64,000 bases of DNA from Punctularia strigosozonata HHB-11173 SS5 (GCF_000264995.1 NW_006767435.1:1760531-1824530); one strand, 5' to 3'. Shown: positions 23,683 to 39,275, counted from the stretch's first letter. The notes: generated by a model from the letters alone, not told the origin. Made by a program: numbers and translations.

Positions 23683-23990
23683 GTCTTGGTGTTTTGTGAT
23701 AGACGACCGTGCTCACGCGGGCAGAACCTGTATATGTAGGAGCGGGCGGGTAATCCGCCACGAGAAAGTGCGGCCTATAGATAACTCGAACTCCCGGAAT
23801 TGGGATCAACGTAATACGTACAACTCAAATAAGACGACACCTCTTGAGAAGTCCGTCGGATACGGAGTTCGAGTATCTGCCTAATGAATGCCACGACGGA
23901 TCGATTGCATGTCAAAGGATAGATGCAGCACAGCTCCATGTAAATAGTGCACCGAAAATGGCCGAAGATGTGGGTTCAATACGCCCGCAA

Positions 23991-26506
23991 TCATTGCGGT
24001 CTAGCAGTGATGGTCTCCACTGGATGAGGCTCCGTTTCAGGTTTGTCAGGATAAAGCTGGCGCTATTGTCAGGGTCGCAGCAGAGATGTTGAAGGTTTGC
24101 TACATACCTTTCCGGGGTTGAATAGTCCAAGCGGATCAATCGTCCGTTTGATCTTCTTCATAAGCTCGATAGTGCCCGCTCCCAGCTCATCGTACAGATA
24201 CTCCTTCTTTCCGATACCTACACCGTGTTCACCTGTACCTGTGAACGCACGAGGATCAGAATACCTCATCTAGCCTAGCCCGAGACGTGGAAGAGCGTAC
24301 ATGTTCCATCGAGCGCTATTGCACGCTCGACCATCCTATGCACGAGGCCGCGGACAATTTCCAGCTCTTGTTCATTTTTGAACAAGAGCAAGGTATGGAA
24401 GTTACCTTTGAGTGACACTTAATCAACTGCGCGAAACCATCCAGTAGACATGACATACCATCTCCTACATGCCCAACGATAGTGCATACAATCCCCGAAT
24501 CTTGCACGTCCTTCTTGGTTGCATATACCAAGTCCGGTAAACGCGAGACCGGAACACTGATCAAGTATCCAAATACGTTAGGGCAGCTCTAGTTCGGCAA
24601 AAGCACTTCATGCCCACCAGACGTCCGTGCTCCATCCCCTGCCTCCCGGTACAAGGGCTAAACTCGAGTACAGAGCGTTCTTCCGGTCCTGCCATAGGTC
24701 AGCTGCTTCTTGGTCATCGGCAGCGAGCTGGAAGCCCGTTCCACCGTGCTTTTCAACGATCTCTTTGGCGATACGGGCCGACTCCTCAAGCGAAGTCCGT
24801 GTCGCGCCTTGAAACTTGAAGAAAAGCGAGTCCTTCTCTGGCCATTTGCGGGTGGATGAGCCATAGATGTTGGTGGCGCGCATGACTGAGAGCAAAGTCA
24901 GAATGTGATTTATGAAAATCGGACATGAGGAGCGCACAGTCATCATCGCACAACTCAACACATTCTGTAGAAATAACCTCAGAGTATGGTCGAATCGTTC
25001 AAGAACTAGAGAACTCACGAATACCAACGCCACTGTTTAGAATATCTCCCACAGCCTCCGTTGCCTTTCGAACATCGGGGAATTGTGCAACGGCCACTGT
25101 TGTGGGCAGTAGCGGTGCAAGACGGATAGTCACTGCCAGAGACGCGCAAGGTGAGCACAGGACTTCGTCACCTACGATAAATAACAGTGGCTTACACTCC
25201 GTAACTATGCCAAGCGTCCCCTCCGCCCCGATGAAGAGTTTGGTCACATCGAAGCCGGCTGACGACTTGCGTGCTCGCCGTCGTGTCTTGATAACTTCAC
25301 CGGACGGCAGTACAATGGTCTACAAGGAATACGTCAAGGGGGCTGTAGCTAGGATCAGAGTGCAAGGTATACCAACAGCATTCAGGAACCATTCAGCTTT
25401 CGCCGTGCCATATCGGACCGCGTTGGCTGGGTACAAAAATCAGCGCCGTCAAACGAGTAGGACCTGACAGCGACTAACTTCCCGAGCAGCCTGTGCTGAA
25501 CATACCACCGATTGTCGCTCCGGGTGCTGGGTCGAGCTTAGAAAACCCATGTAAGTTCTGTCATTCGCTTACCCCCTTCATCGGGCACGTACAGGGAAGA
25601 ATAGAGGTATTCCTGCAAGCAACAGGGCGTCAGCTATGTAGGACGAAACGAATGGAGGAGCAGCCTGCCTTTCTCCTTGAGCATTTGATTGATATCAACC
25701 CATCTCGCACCAGGCTGGCAAACTAAATCTGAGTCCGCCTCTGTAAATGAAGATATGAGCTCAGGTGATTAAGGCAACACCTAGTGGTGACTCCACCGTG
25801 AATCTCGAGGACTGCATCCATGCCGGATACATCAACACAAATGCCTCCTTTTGCGTACTGTAGGCATCAAGTTGGCGTCACTGTTGGGGTGAATCGTGAA
25901 GCCTATCACGCACCCCGCGGAAATGGCCTTCAAGACTGGTCGCGCCTGAATACGGGATCACGGGCATGCGATACTTGTTTGCTATTTTGACCACTCTGAC
26001 GACGTCCTCGGTGGAAGAGGGAAATATGACGACGCTGTGAGGCGTACCTGGGCTTCGCGTTTAGTGTCTCGTCTCTTACCGAGAGGGTATTTAAAGTGCT
26101 GACTGGGGTGGTAGTCATTCTCGGAGTAGCCGTGTTCGCGTAGAACGTCGGGATCGGTCGATACAGCGTCTTGAGACAGTGATGACTTCAACTCCTCGAT
26201 GGCTTTCTTGAAATCTTCCGGCGAGCCATACTGGGGCGCCGGCGCGTCGAGTTGAGGGACTGGTGTGGTCTTCTTGGCCTCGGGAGCGCCAGACCGCGAC
26301 GCGAGCCAGTAGCCGGTCAAGCCACTTGCAGCCGATGCTAACGCAATGTAGCCATACAACGCATTGGAGGATGTCGACGAAGAAGAAGCGGGGTCGAGTC
26401 CTGAGGTGTAACCTCGAGTTCGCATGCGAGTCGTCCTACTTCGCAGACATGGTAGTCGAGACAGGGACCTCGAGCTTGGTCCGAATCGAGCCCTTAGCAT
26501 GGACAT
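23991..26506 (-). CDS. DLD1: mitochondrial D-lactate dehydrogenase (cytochrome c), FAD-linked
   Basis: Oxidises D-lactate to pyruvate at the inner membrane, passing electrons to cytochrome c. The ATG at 26504-26506 ([19 protein letters not shown]) begins an arginine-rich presequence, followed by a membrane anchor ([20 protein letters not shown]). FAD-binding PCMH domain: [100 protein letters not shown]. The cap domain and C-terminal signatures [16 protein letters not shown] and [20 protein letters not shown] are intact across introns. It ends [18 protein letters not shown] and TGA 23991-23993. At least nine short introns were placed. An upstream in-frame start at 26530 is possible but less likely. 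Confidence 0.9.
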
Positions 26507-27036
26507 GATGCAGAGTACGAGTTCAACCACAGAGCGTTACATACACAAGATCGCGGGTCCAGACATGAGGAAGCATGAACGCGATCCGGACTCCCGATGG
26601 CATTATTTCGCCCGAAGCTCGCGCCACATTCACGACAGCCTTGCCCAATAGGCATAGCAACATTGGGGCATACGACAGAGCGCAGGTTACAGCGCGTACG
26701 TGATTTCATGGAGGTGCATCGAGCACCCGAACATCGTCCTTACTTAACCCAGAGGACGGATTCGACATGCAAAGACCCGGGAAGGACCGTTCCCCAGAGC
26801 TACTGATATGAGTAGCTGAACCGGACCGTCGCTCCGTGTCTGAATCGACTTACTGCCACGAACGCACGCGGTGAAGTGTGCAGTATGGACCGTTGGGAAA
26901 TCGTATGGTATATGATTGAAGGAGAATAAGTTCTATAACGCATGAACAAGTCTAGCCGGTCCACTCTTGGTGCATAAGTATGTAAGTGTATCGACTCTTC
27001 CAGCCTGGGGGATCCCATAGTCGGAGGCTTCGCTGC
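26507..27036. other. intergenic
   Basis: About 530 bases between the D-lactate dehydrogenase start and the end of the intracellular amylase gene, both on minus. It must contain the dehydrogenase promoter. No coding frame is supported. Confidence 0.35.
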
Positions 27037-29707
<2,671 letters not shown>

Positions 29708-30028
29708 GGCTTCCTCGGGACGCAAAATGCAGGAGAGTGGTGAGGAGACTGAGATAAGGAGGCCTCATATTCAGATTTGCAATGCATCTTTTTTGTACTT
29801 GACCGTGTTGGTCGGTGTGCCAACCAAGTTGACAGTGCTGCCCGCCAGTGACATCATGCTGTGGACGTCGAAGAGGCGGACGCCCGAAGAGTCCTTAGCC
29901 TACGATAACAGGGCTGAGGGGATAACGCGAGAACAACTTTCCGTTGTCGCACCGGCCGCAGCACGAAGAGCTGAACGCCAAGCACAACATGACTTGTGAT
30001 GACGTTGCGATCATGAGGCAGAACAAGC

Positions 30029-30042
30029 AAAAAAAGCAAAAA
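30029..30042 (-). terminator. RNA polymerase III terminator of the tRNA
   Basis: On the minus strand a T5 run (30038-30042) begins 8 bases after the tRNA 3' end. A T7 run (30029-30035) follows as backup. This is the standard Pol III stop signal. Confidence 0.8.
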
Positions 30043-30050
30043 GACTAGTC

Positions 30051-30122
30051 TAGCAGCGCCTCGTTTCGATCGAGGGACTTCAGGGTTATGAGCCCTGCAC
30101 GCTACCACTGCGTCACGCTGCT
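30051..30122 (-). tRNA. tRNAi-Met: initiator tRNA-Met (CAT)
   Basis: A 72-nt cloverleaf can be folded by eye, without intron. The acceptor stem pairs AGCAGCG with CGCTGCT, and the discriminator A is at 30051. The D stem is ACGC/GCGT. The anticodon arm is CAGGG-CTCATAA-CCCTG with anticodon CAT. The T arm is CCTCG-ATCGAAA-CGAGG. The A1:U72 pair and the T-loop ATCGAAA in place of TTCGAAN are hallmarks of the eukaryotic initiator rather than elongator tRNA-Met. Internal A and B boxes are therefore present. A poly-T terminator follows. Its 5' end lies 113 bases from the COG5 start codon on the opposite strand. Confidence 0.95.
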
Positions 30123-30234
30123 GTGGTTGCTGCTCGCTGTTGTTAGTATACGACTCCTGAACGTAGTCTTTCCCGTCACTTCATCCCGCATTCATCGCGG
30201 CTTGCCTCCGAATCTGCTCTTGGAAGAGCGTTCG

Positions 30235-33200
30235 ATGGCCGGTTCGTCCAACGTGTCGTCACGCGTCGATCCGCCTGAACTCACGTCCCAGATTACTCTA
30301 TCTTCACCAGCCCGGATTTCGATGCATCCGACTATGCGAATGCCGTCCTGGCTGGCGAACCGTATACCTTGCCTTCTGCAGACAGGTCTGAGCCCAAGAC
30401 TCCCCGGAGGACCACATTCCAACCTCCCAAGGAAGATCTGTCTGTGGTGATCTCGAAGCTTGACCACGGAATTGACGATGTTTCCAAGCAACTCAAGTCT
30501 GTGGTATGCGTGAGGCTCATCGGTGGGCAACGCGACAGGCTGAGCATATCCTCAGGTCACTGCACACCACGAGGAACTCCTCACACAAGCCGCAGGGATG
30601 AGCCAGCTTCAAGGGTCGATGAAGACGGTTCGTGGTGGTCTCGACGATCTGGATTTGTCTCTAGACAAGTGCGCCTCGCCATTGCTAACCTGACTATTCC
30701 CCAATTAACCATTGGCTGCTAGGCTTCGCACCAAGATCACCAACCCGTATCAGACGCTGCAAAGAAGCGTAGCTCGGTTGAGCAAGCTGCAGGAGGCGTC
30801 GGAGATCCTAAGGCGGACGTCCCGATTCGTCATCCTTGCTCGACGGCTCCAGGCCCAGATGGCTGAAATGAACAACTCCGGTACTGGAACGAACGGTGAT
30901 ACGGACACACAGGCAGACGGTCGTCCATCGCTCGATAGACGAGGATCTCTGGCCTCTCTATCTGCCACGGAACTGGAAGACGAAAGTGAGAAGGAACGAA
31001 CGATTGCAAAAGCTGCGCTCAGTGTCGCAGAGCTCAGTGGGTGCATACGGTATTACGCGGTGAGAACGAGCTGAGATATGACGCAGTGGCCTTAATCGAC
31101 GCGAAGCCTGAACCGCACGCAACGGACAGTGCAGCTCCAGCGGAGGAGATACCGCTCCGTTCGGTGAATGCAATCGCAGCGTATATCCCTTTCATCGAAC
31201 AAGCAAAGGTTAAGATAACCACGGAGATGGAGACGATGGTCTTGACCGGTCTTGCGACTACAGTACGCCATGATCCTTTAGTCCATTCCGATCATATTAA
31301 CGCTACTGTCATCTACAGAATCAAGCTCTCTTGGCTTCCTCCTTGCAGACGGCCTTCAATCTACGGGTGCTACCGGATTTGGTCAATAATCTCGTGGTGG
31401 ACTTATCAGAGGCCGTCGAGGAACGCATCAAAACTGCTTTTGACCTAAGCCGAATTGCGAAAGAAGTGTTGGCGAAAGGCATGTTATCTATATAACACGT
31501 AGGAGTACTAATGTCTTGACCTTAACCGATGTAACAGAGCCTGCGCCTGCGCACCAAGGCGTCCTCTACAAGTCACGGCTCAGGACAGAACCGACGAACC
31601 TTACCGCACCACAGTGGACAGCCGCGCTTTGGCAAAGGTTGGAGTTGATGATCGAAGAAATGGCTGGGTGTTGTATCAAGGTGAGGATGTGGTTCCACTG
31701 CAGCCTTCGTGCACGGCGTAGACTTCAATGTCGTCGTCAGGTATATACTCTGGAGAAAGTCCTCAAGCTAAGGAAAGATCCTGTATCCGGCGTCGTATTC
31801 CTCGATGAAGCCATGAAAGTTTTAGAGAATAAGCCTAGCTCGATCTTCTGGACTGCGCTTTCGCATGCGCTCGAGAAACAGGCTCGAGAAGCAACGAAAG
31901 GTATGTACTCGCCTTACCTGTTGTCGATTAAATTCTGAGTGGAACCTTCAGCGTCCATGTTCTTGCAACAGACACTGACTTCCGGTTATCCTAGACTTCT
32001 GCGGCTCTTCCACGACTTCTTTGCCAAGATCGCCGTGCATACAGACACAGTTTATACACATAACCAGCAGAGTCCTGAGACCGTCCTGGTTATGCGCGCC
32101 TTGTCAAGTTTTGAGGCGTTGTACACATCAAGATCAACGAACCGGTTGAACGAGGCCGTAGGTCAGGCGTTCTCCGGAGGGGCGCGTAACCCACCCAGCA
32201 TGAACGAGGGCATCAACGTCGCGAGAGCTATCGCCAATGAGTTAGATTCTGCGAAATTCGACCCACTCCTCGTGAAGACCATCGCCCGGAATGTCTCATC
32301 GAGTCTGGACATCATGCTGAACAGAGCGGACTCTCTGGTGGGTCATTCGACCCGTACATCGTGACCGCATTGACGGATTATGCAGGTCGTGAGGGACCGT
32401 TCGGCGACAACGCTCATCGGTCCATCTGCTACCCCTCAACAAACGGTCAACGCTCAGGTGGCGACTTGCTTGTACCATTGTTCTGCTCGTCTGGAACAAC
32501 TTCAGAGTGAGTATTCCGATACGGTGTTTAAGATCCTCGTTCCCGGTATTCAAGTATGTGCTCTTCTTTGCGTACCGAGCGAGATGCTGAATGTGACTTC
32601 AGAAAGTACAGTCGGCGTATGAACGCATAGTGGACCCGTTGCTGTCTGCGATCCGTCGGGAGCTAGCCGCTATCATCGCCAGACTACATCGTATCGACTT
32701 TGGGCAGTCAGATCCCCTGGCGGGGATGGGCGGCACAAGCCCATACATGAAAGACCTCGTCGATAAACTATCCTTTATCAAGGTGGAGATCCTATCCAAA
32801 TTCAACGTGGGGAACGCGAGCCGCACATGGTGGGTTATTCTTGCCCGTTTCCTCACCACACCCTCATACGCACTCCCTTCATCTCCGTCCACATGAAGCC
32901 AACGGCACTGACCCTTCATTGTCGCATCATTGTCCCTCTGTATATCCCAGGATCATCACGATAATCAAGGACGTAATACGGACCTTCGTGCTCCATGTCT
33001 CCATCGCGAAGCCGTTGAGCGAAGGTGGCAAGCTGCAGCTTACGAGTGATATGACGGAGCTGGAGTTCGGGCTGAGTGCGTTCATGGGCGATCAGGGTGC
33101 GGGCAAGCGAGGCGGCAATCTGGGGGACATCGGAGACGATTACCGTATGCTGAGGGCAATGAGGTGCGCATATATCCTTTCTGAGCTTCCGCGTGGAACC

Positions 33201-33527
33201 TGACGCACCGACTCTAGACCCTTACTCTTTCTCGATAACGCTTCGTTGGCTTCTCCGGAGCAGACGAAGGGATTGCCGCCACTCGTCGTCTTACATCACA
33301 TACTAGTACGGTCGCCCATTCCGCTGCCGCATACGTTGCATGGCTGGGCGGAGGCCGAGTACGTCCGTTGGGTGGACGAGCACTCGGACGAGGAATCGTT
33401 GACGCTTATCGAGGGCGGTATAACACACTGGGAAAAGACGGATGGCGAAGATGTTGGCTCTGAAGATGCCATGGAGTACGTTAGGTTGGCGCGAACTGTG
33501 TTGTCCAACGCGAAGGCGAAACCTTGA
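30235..33527 (+). CDS. COG5: conserved oligomeric Golgi complex subunit 5
   Basis: Subunit of the COG tethering complex, which guides retrograde vesicles within the Golgi. The ATG at 30235 begins a 7-nt coding exon (ATGGCCG, 30235-30241). A 50-nt intron (30242-30291, donor GTTCGT) joins it to DYSIFTSPDFDASDYANAVL. The COG5 N-terminal helical region follows: LSVVISKLDHGIDDVSKQLK, HHEELLTQAAGMSQLQGSMK, LRTKITNPYQTLQRSVARLS, EILRRTSRFVILARRLQAQM. Later exons read VNAIAAYIPFIEQAKVKITT, MFLQQTLTSGYPRLLRLFHD, LVMRALSSFEALYTSRSTNR and IITIIKDVIRTFVLHVSIAK. The frame ends YVRLARTVLSNAKAKP at TGA 33525-33527. Roughly a dozen introns of 45-75 nt are present. Soluble, helical, no membrane segment. Assignment rests on the N-terminal block and overall layout. 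Confidence 0.86.
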
Positions 33528-35717
33528 TAGCGACGGCTCCGAATATATACCCTTTTATTTGGGCACCTCATGGCATCCGTCTTCATCATGTTGGGTTTAC
33601 TCTCCTGCCGAATGGCAATATCCTGAGCACGTTAACGCCCACCCCCAAACGTTGACTGCCACTGCCGACGGCGGTTCAGAACAAGCACCCCCACATGCCC
33701 CGTATATGCAGGTGAATGTCATCGTCGTTGCACACCAGATCCTATCTATGTCAACTACGGAGCGCAGGGAAACTCGTGATATCATCATGTGCTGCACACG
33801 GCGCATTTGACAGCAAGCGTGCTAGGAGTGCATATGCTGAAAATACTCGAGGCCATGCTATCGAGCAGCTCTTATCACGGGGTAAAAGCTATAAACGTAA
33901 TTTGTATACTACCGGTGTCGTACGCGGACGGCTACCACACCCACGTTTCCGTCGCAATCCGGATGCATATTTCACAGCTCCGAATCCGAACAGGAACTGT
34001 AGCGGCTATCATATTGGCGTGTTGGTCAGCACATACAGCACAACGATAGTGGCGGCTTCGGTGCTGGTGAGTTCGATGTACCATGCAACGATAACTTCGC
34101 ATGAGCGCCCGAGCGACAAACACGGAAAGCCGGATGGAAAACGAGTACGGGTTCGATCAGACATCGAACAGAAGGCTTTTGACTCGCCACGCTAGAAGAT
34201 GTTCCTGTGCCCGAATCTCTCCCTGACGCCGGCGGACGGTGGAGAGTTCGCTTCTTGCGGTGCCCCGTTGGAGTTCCTGCTGATGCGCCGCAACCGCGGC
34301 TCTATCCACCTTGGTGTCTATAAGCGCCCACGATTACGACATCATGGTGATGATCGCTGAGCAAGCAGTCCTGTGCCATACAATTAGCATTCAGTCAAGG
34401 CGAATACCATGCGCTCAGTCCCTATGCGGTCGCCCCGTAGCGATCGGGATTTTGTCCCTAAACTTTAACAGTGACCCTCTTGATTAGAGAATCGAACGGA
34501 TGCCAACCTTGTACTACGCGTCGAGCGTGCCGGTAGCTTATTGGCATTTACCAGCTGCGGCAGAGACCGATATGAACCTTTAGCCGGAGTTTCCAAGCGA
34601 TCGGGCGAGATGAGCAAAGAAGGTATGAATGGCCAGTGATCCCATTGATGAAGTGCCAACACCACGCCAGCAGTGCAATATCTTGCAATGGACGCATAAA
34701 GAGCGCACCTATCGATCATGCGGACCTTGCAGATTCAGTGGATTGAAGTGTATGAATAGCGCCATGCCGTGAAGGTAGGAGCAAGAAAGCACCGACACGA
34801 GGCTGGAGTGCTAGAAGATCGGCCTCAGAAGCTTCTTAAAGTGCTATATCCGGCTTGTATATCTCTGCTTGGCGACGCACCCTGGTGAAAGCAGATCATA
34901 GTATTGGCCATTGGCTTGCGCAGGCGTGTTGAACGTTTGCATGCGCCGGCATGTGCTTCGCGAAACACGGGTCGTGGCCTTGACCGCAACCGTATGGTCG
35001 CGACCGTGGCCGAGTATTTCTCAACGAGTTCGCCATTTGACCTAAAGGAAGTACACGCGTAGTCCGGTGCTCCGTTTGACGATATCGGGGTGGGGGATAA
35101 TCTTGCCAAGAAGTCGCGGCGAGTACGAGATCGGGGATCTGGCGGGGTATCCTGAGTATACGGTGCGGACTCCAAACTCACGCAACAGCGCGACGCCCCC
35201 CTGAACCTTGGATCCTATCTTTCGAAACGGCCAAACAGGCAAAGCGGCACCGCTGAGCTGGCCACACGGTCGTCCGTCGTCTCAAGATATGCCAACACGA
35301 GGTAAACGCGCATCATTTGAGTTCCTGCTATCAACGTGTGACCGACCCCAATGCAAATCTATAGCTTTCTGACCCCACTTGTGCTGGAATGCGTAGCAGC
35401 GTGTCGAGCGCAGGGGACGACGTCGAGGGGACCGGGGCGGGGGTCTTGGGGGCTCCCGAGCCATGTCGGAATAGGATTACCGCCCCCGACGCCCGGCGCG
35501 CGGCGTCGGCCACGGCTGACGTCACGCGCAGACGCTTTTAGTGGTGGACCCCTGGTGGACTCGGTGGAGTGACACGTCTTCTCACGCGAGGCAGGGACCG
35601 AAGCCGAGTCCGAGGCCGGATTGGGTCGTCATTTGAAGCTCCGGAAAAGTATAACAGAGCCACTGCGTCCCTCAACGCGTAATCTCGTTCTCTCAATCCC
35701 TCCCCGTCGCGTCCATC
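33528..35717. other. 2.2-kb gene-poor region
   Basis: Between COG5 and the CipC-like gene, both plus. Open frames exist on both strands (for example minus 34465-34719 and plus 33716-34195) but show no family resemblance, have mixed codon usage and often overlap. The last 100 bases (pyrimidine-rich TCTCAATCCCTCCCCGTCGC before the ATG at 35718) look like a 5' untranslated region. No RNA gene or repeat end found. Confidence 0.4.
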
Positions 35718-37180
35718 ATGTCTTACAGCTACTACCAAAACGCCCCCGGATGGGGAACATCCCAGGTACGTTGCAGCACCTGGATGATCGTCGCGCCACT
35801 GAACTCTCCTCATCCAGTATCAATTTCGCCCGCCACCAGCCCCGACCTTTCAGCCACAACCAACATGTAAGTGTCGATTGGCGTTTCTTTCGCCGTTTCA
35901 CATGGATCTCAACGACGCGTAGGGGGCGGATTGGATTTCTACCAAGCTCATGCACCGAGCCCCGACCCGTTAGTCTTCTTCTTACCCTCGAAGCGGAGCT
36001 GATCCCACCCGGTTTGGTCCAGATCTATTTACAACAACGCTTGGAACAGAGTGCGAAGCTATTCGGATCCAGGGAGCGCAGGGCTCGGTGTCGGCCTGAA
36101 CGAAGCGCGTCACTGGCATCGCCGCACGTACGGCGGCTTGGTGAGTGGCTCCGGCCGACCGGACCTCGGTTCGCTCATCTGACCTCTGCGCATTCTTTTC
36201 AGAGTCAAATCAACATGCTAGCACCGGAAGAGATTGGTCACGCCGCGGCTTATGAAGCGTACCGGACGTGGATCCATAACGCCAACTTGTACCAACCTTT
36301 GAGCGCCGATGACGAAAGGCAGAGGGAAGCTCTCGTCGGCATCGCGGTTGCCGAAGGTCAGCCACGATTATCTTGGCGCGCAAAGTAGAAACGCTCACAT
36401 TTCTCCCCGGCGCCCAGTGAATCGCATCTTGCAGTACTCCGAGCGCCGGTACGACAGATATGTCCTCCAACTCGCGTCCGAAGCCGCCGCGGCCACCGCG
36501 TCCGTTATATTTTCCCAGGTATGCATTCAGCATGGAACGAGATGTCTCGTTTCACACTGACTCATCTCGCAATGCAGAGCGCCGTGGACTACGGAGATTA
36601 TAGTCCAGACAACATGTACGCCTACGATGAGCCCTATTATCCCCGCCGGTCAAGACACCGGAGGCGCCATTCGTCTGTATCGGGCTCGCGCCCTCCGATC
36701 ATCCAGATGGCACCGGCAGCCCCGGGCAGCGTGTACGCTGGAACTCCTATAGCGGGCTCCACCTACGGCGGAGCGATGCCCACCCAAATGGCCGGTTCTA
36801 CCTACGGCGGCGCCTCGCCTTATGGTGGCTACGGCGCACAGCCCGTCCCGATCCAAGCCACCAACACCGTCGGGTTCCCCAGCCAAGGCATGGCCTACGG
36901 CGGGGGCATGGCCGGTACGCAGTACGGAGGGGGCTCATACGGCCTTTCGTCATCACCGTACGGGAATGGCATGTACGGCGTGCCGCAGAGCGCAGCCTCG
37001 ACGATCGTCGTTCAGACGCCGGGCAGGAACCGGCACCGGCACAGATCGCATAGCCGCCATGGGCACCGTCGGGCGCGGAGCAACACTATCGACACGTACG
37101 GATACGGCTCCGGCGGGGGCATGGGAGCCCAGGGCATCGGCGGGACCTCGATCGGTGCCCCTCAAGTATATCGTTACTGA
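35718..37180 (+). CDS. CipC-like (DUF3759-type) protein with Gly/Tyr-rich tail
   Basis: Six introns were placed by eye. The ATG at 35718 gives MSYSYYQNAPGWGTSQ, then YQFRPPPAPTFQPQPT, WGGLDFYQAHAPSPDP, SIYNNAWNRVRSYSDPGSAG, EARHWHRRTYGGL and SQINMLAPEEIGHAAAYEAY. The HA.AYEAYR segment with flanking helices resembles fungal CipC proteins (concanamycin-induced protein C family, function unknown). After a helical block (RILQYSERRYDRYVLQLASE) comes a low-complexity tail of about 190 residues: an Arg/His-rich patch (YYPRRSRHRRRHSS), two copies of AGSTYGGA, many Gly-Gly/Tyr pairs, and a second basic patch (RNRHRHRSHSRHGHRRARS) that could bind nucleic acid or act as a nuclear signal. It ends APQVYRY at 37180. 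The family link is moderate; the tail function is unknown. Confidence 0.7.
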
Positions 37181-37481
37181 AGATCCAAATTTGATCGCGA
37201 TACCCTCCCCCCCTTTCCTCAATGTACGCTCAATCTAATAGAGCGGGTCGCCTGCAGGACGCGCTCCCCGCTGTCATCTCGCGCTCTCCATAGTCGCTTG
37301 TAGTGCTTAGGTTTGTGCTTGTAATAGTTCTTGTGCTCAGGACTGGCGGATATCGAATGTACCACTTCAGTCGTAATGTATGTTAAAGTATTGTTGGACT
37401 ATGAATCCACCATGAACCACTAGCTCCACGGTGGAAGGACAGAAAGCCGGAGAAAATAGGAACATAAAATCAAAGTAGTCA

Positions 37482-39275
37482 CTACGCAAGGGCTCGGCGG
37501 GCCTTCGTATATCGCATCCACCTATCCACTTCTTCCTTCCCTTTTTCAACGCCATGCACCGCCTTGAGATGCCGCCGGAGATCATACGCACGCGTGAAAA
37601 CGTACTCGCAATCACCCGCCTCCGCCTCCGCGCCCTCATCCCCTCCCGTGATCGCGAGATCGGCGTGCGGGTGTGGACATCGCAAGGCGCGTGCTGCTTT
37701 GAGTTTCTCCTGCGCCGTGGTAGAGTATGCCAAACCTGTGATGTCGTCGATATCGATGATGTGTTGTCCTGAGTTTCCATGATCGGTCTCGTCCTCTTCT
37801 CCCGAGTCCGCGTCAGTCTCGGCGCCGCGGGTAGCGGAAGCATGGACTTTGGCAGTGTGTCGCTGTAGTAGATGTTTGTATCCGAACGCTCGTCCGCAAG
37901 ACGCCTCCGCGCAGACGAAGTCCCGTCGACCGAGATGGTTGATCTTGTTGTGAACGTCGAGCGCTTTTTGCTGTGCGTCATCTGTCAACCACGAGGACAT
38001 AGCAGGCTGTGAAGGGGCACGTACGGATTTGAAGTCCTTGGTGCAGCCCGGTACCTCGCACTTCCAATCTCTCCCGTACTCCCCGCCCCTCCTCCTCTTC
38101 ACTGGCCGCTCGTCATCCTCTGTGCCTGCATCTTCTTCGGCGACCACTGAGGCATCAAGTCGTCCTTCAGCCTCGCGCTCCTCGTGCAGCTTCAGATGGG
38201 CACGGAGACCGCGCTGGTGTTTGAACGTCTTTCCATTGCAGGACGAGTGTGGGCACGTAGGGGGGTGTGCAGTGCGGACGTGGTGTTGAAGAGCGGTCCA
38301 TCTCGGATAGTAGGTTGGCTCAGTCGTGTGGGACCCGTCGGTGGATGTGGCAAGGCAAGAGGGGTGAACGCATGTATAGCGCTTGTCTAGACGGCGCATG
38401 CGTTAACATCACACACGACGGCCTGAAGGATATTGATCGTTCACAAACCTTCGTGCACTTTCTGGTGAGCCCTGAGCTTCTGTGTGGTCGCGAATGACTT
38501 GGTACACCCTGCGTGCGCGCATATGAATGACTTGGTGCTTTCCGGGGCGTGGGTCCCGGCGAAGTGGCTTCGAAGCTGGTGTTGCTTGCTGAAAGCTTGA
38601 CCGCACTCTGGTTCGGGGCACTGTGGTCAAGGTTAGCCTCGTCGAACGCCCAAGTAGAGTTCAGGTTACGTACCTTGAACGGCTTCTCCCCGTTGTGCCA
38701 GTCCAGATGCCTTGCTAGGTGTTGAGCCGTCCAGAAGCGTTTTGCGCATCCGTCCTCCTTGCAGAAAAATGGTTTGCTCGAGTTTGGAAGATGGGTACGC
38801 GCGTGCGCTTGGAGGTGGGTTTCGCGGGTATATGACTTGTGGCAGGTCTTGCAAATGTACGGGCGCTGTAATCATACGATAGGTATAAGAAGTGATAAAG
38901 TGTCGGGAGGAACAACAGGCGTACCTCCCCAGTATGAATCCGCTCATGCTCGGCCAAACGCGCGAGTTTGGTATAGGCTTTGGTGCACCCTTCGTAAGTG
39001 CAAGCATATTTCCTGCTGGTTCTAGGCGAGGCCGGGCCATACACGAGGAGATCCTGAGTCGAGGTAGAGGGACCAGCGTCTTCTTCCGACTCAGCATCGG
39101 CTCCTACCGACTCCTGCGGGTGCCAGTCAGTGTCGTGATCATCCGACTGCTCGGTTTCATGATCGGTGATAGGGTCACTGCCAGCAAGATGGATAACAAG
39201 ATCTTTTGCTGCACTCGGGCGAGTGCGTTTCCCGAGGACGGAGGTGGTGAGGGTCGGCGTTGCCGTGGTGGCCAT
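37482..39275 (-). CDS. TFIIIA: transcription factor IIIA, nine C2H2 zinc fingers
   Basis: Binds the 5S rRNA gene control region and 5S rRNA. The ATG at 39273-39275 (MATTATPTLTTSVLGKRTR) is chosen because the longer open frame starts with GTG at 39299. An acidic leader precedes fingers: YACTYEGCTKAYTKLARLAE, YICKTCHKSYTRETHLQAHA, FFCKEDGCAKRFWTAQHLAR, CPEPECGQAFSKQHQLRSHF, FICAHAGCTKSFATTQKLRA, YTCVHPSCLATST with a long insert, CPHSSCNGKTFKHQRGLRAH, an acidic spacer, WKCEVPGCTKDFKSKKALDV, FVCAEASCGRAFGYKHLLQR, and a C-terminal CEYVFTRAYDLRRHLKAVHG. Stop at 37482-37484. Four or five short introns. The spacing of closely linked fingers with one long acidic gap fits TFIIIA rather than a general C2H2 factor. 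Confidence 0.88.
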
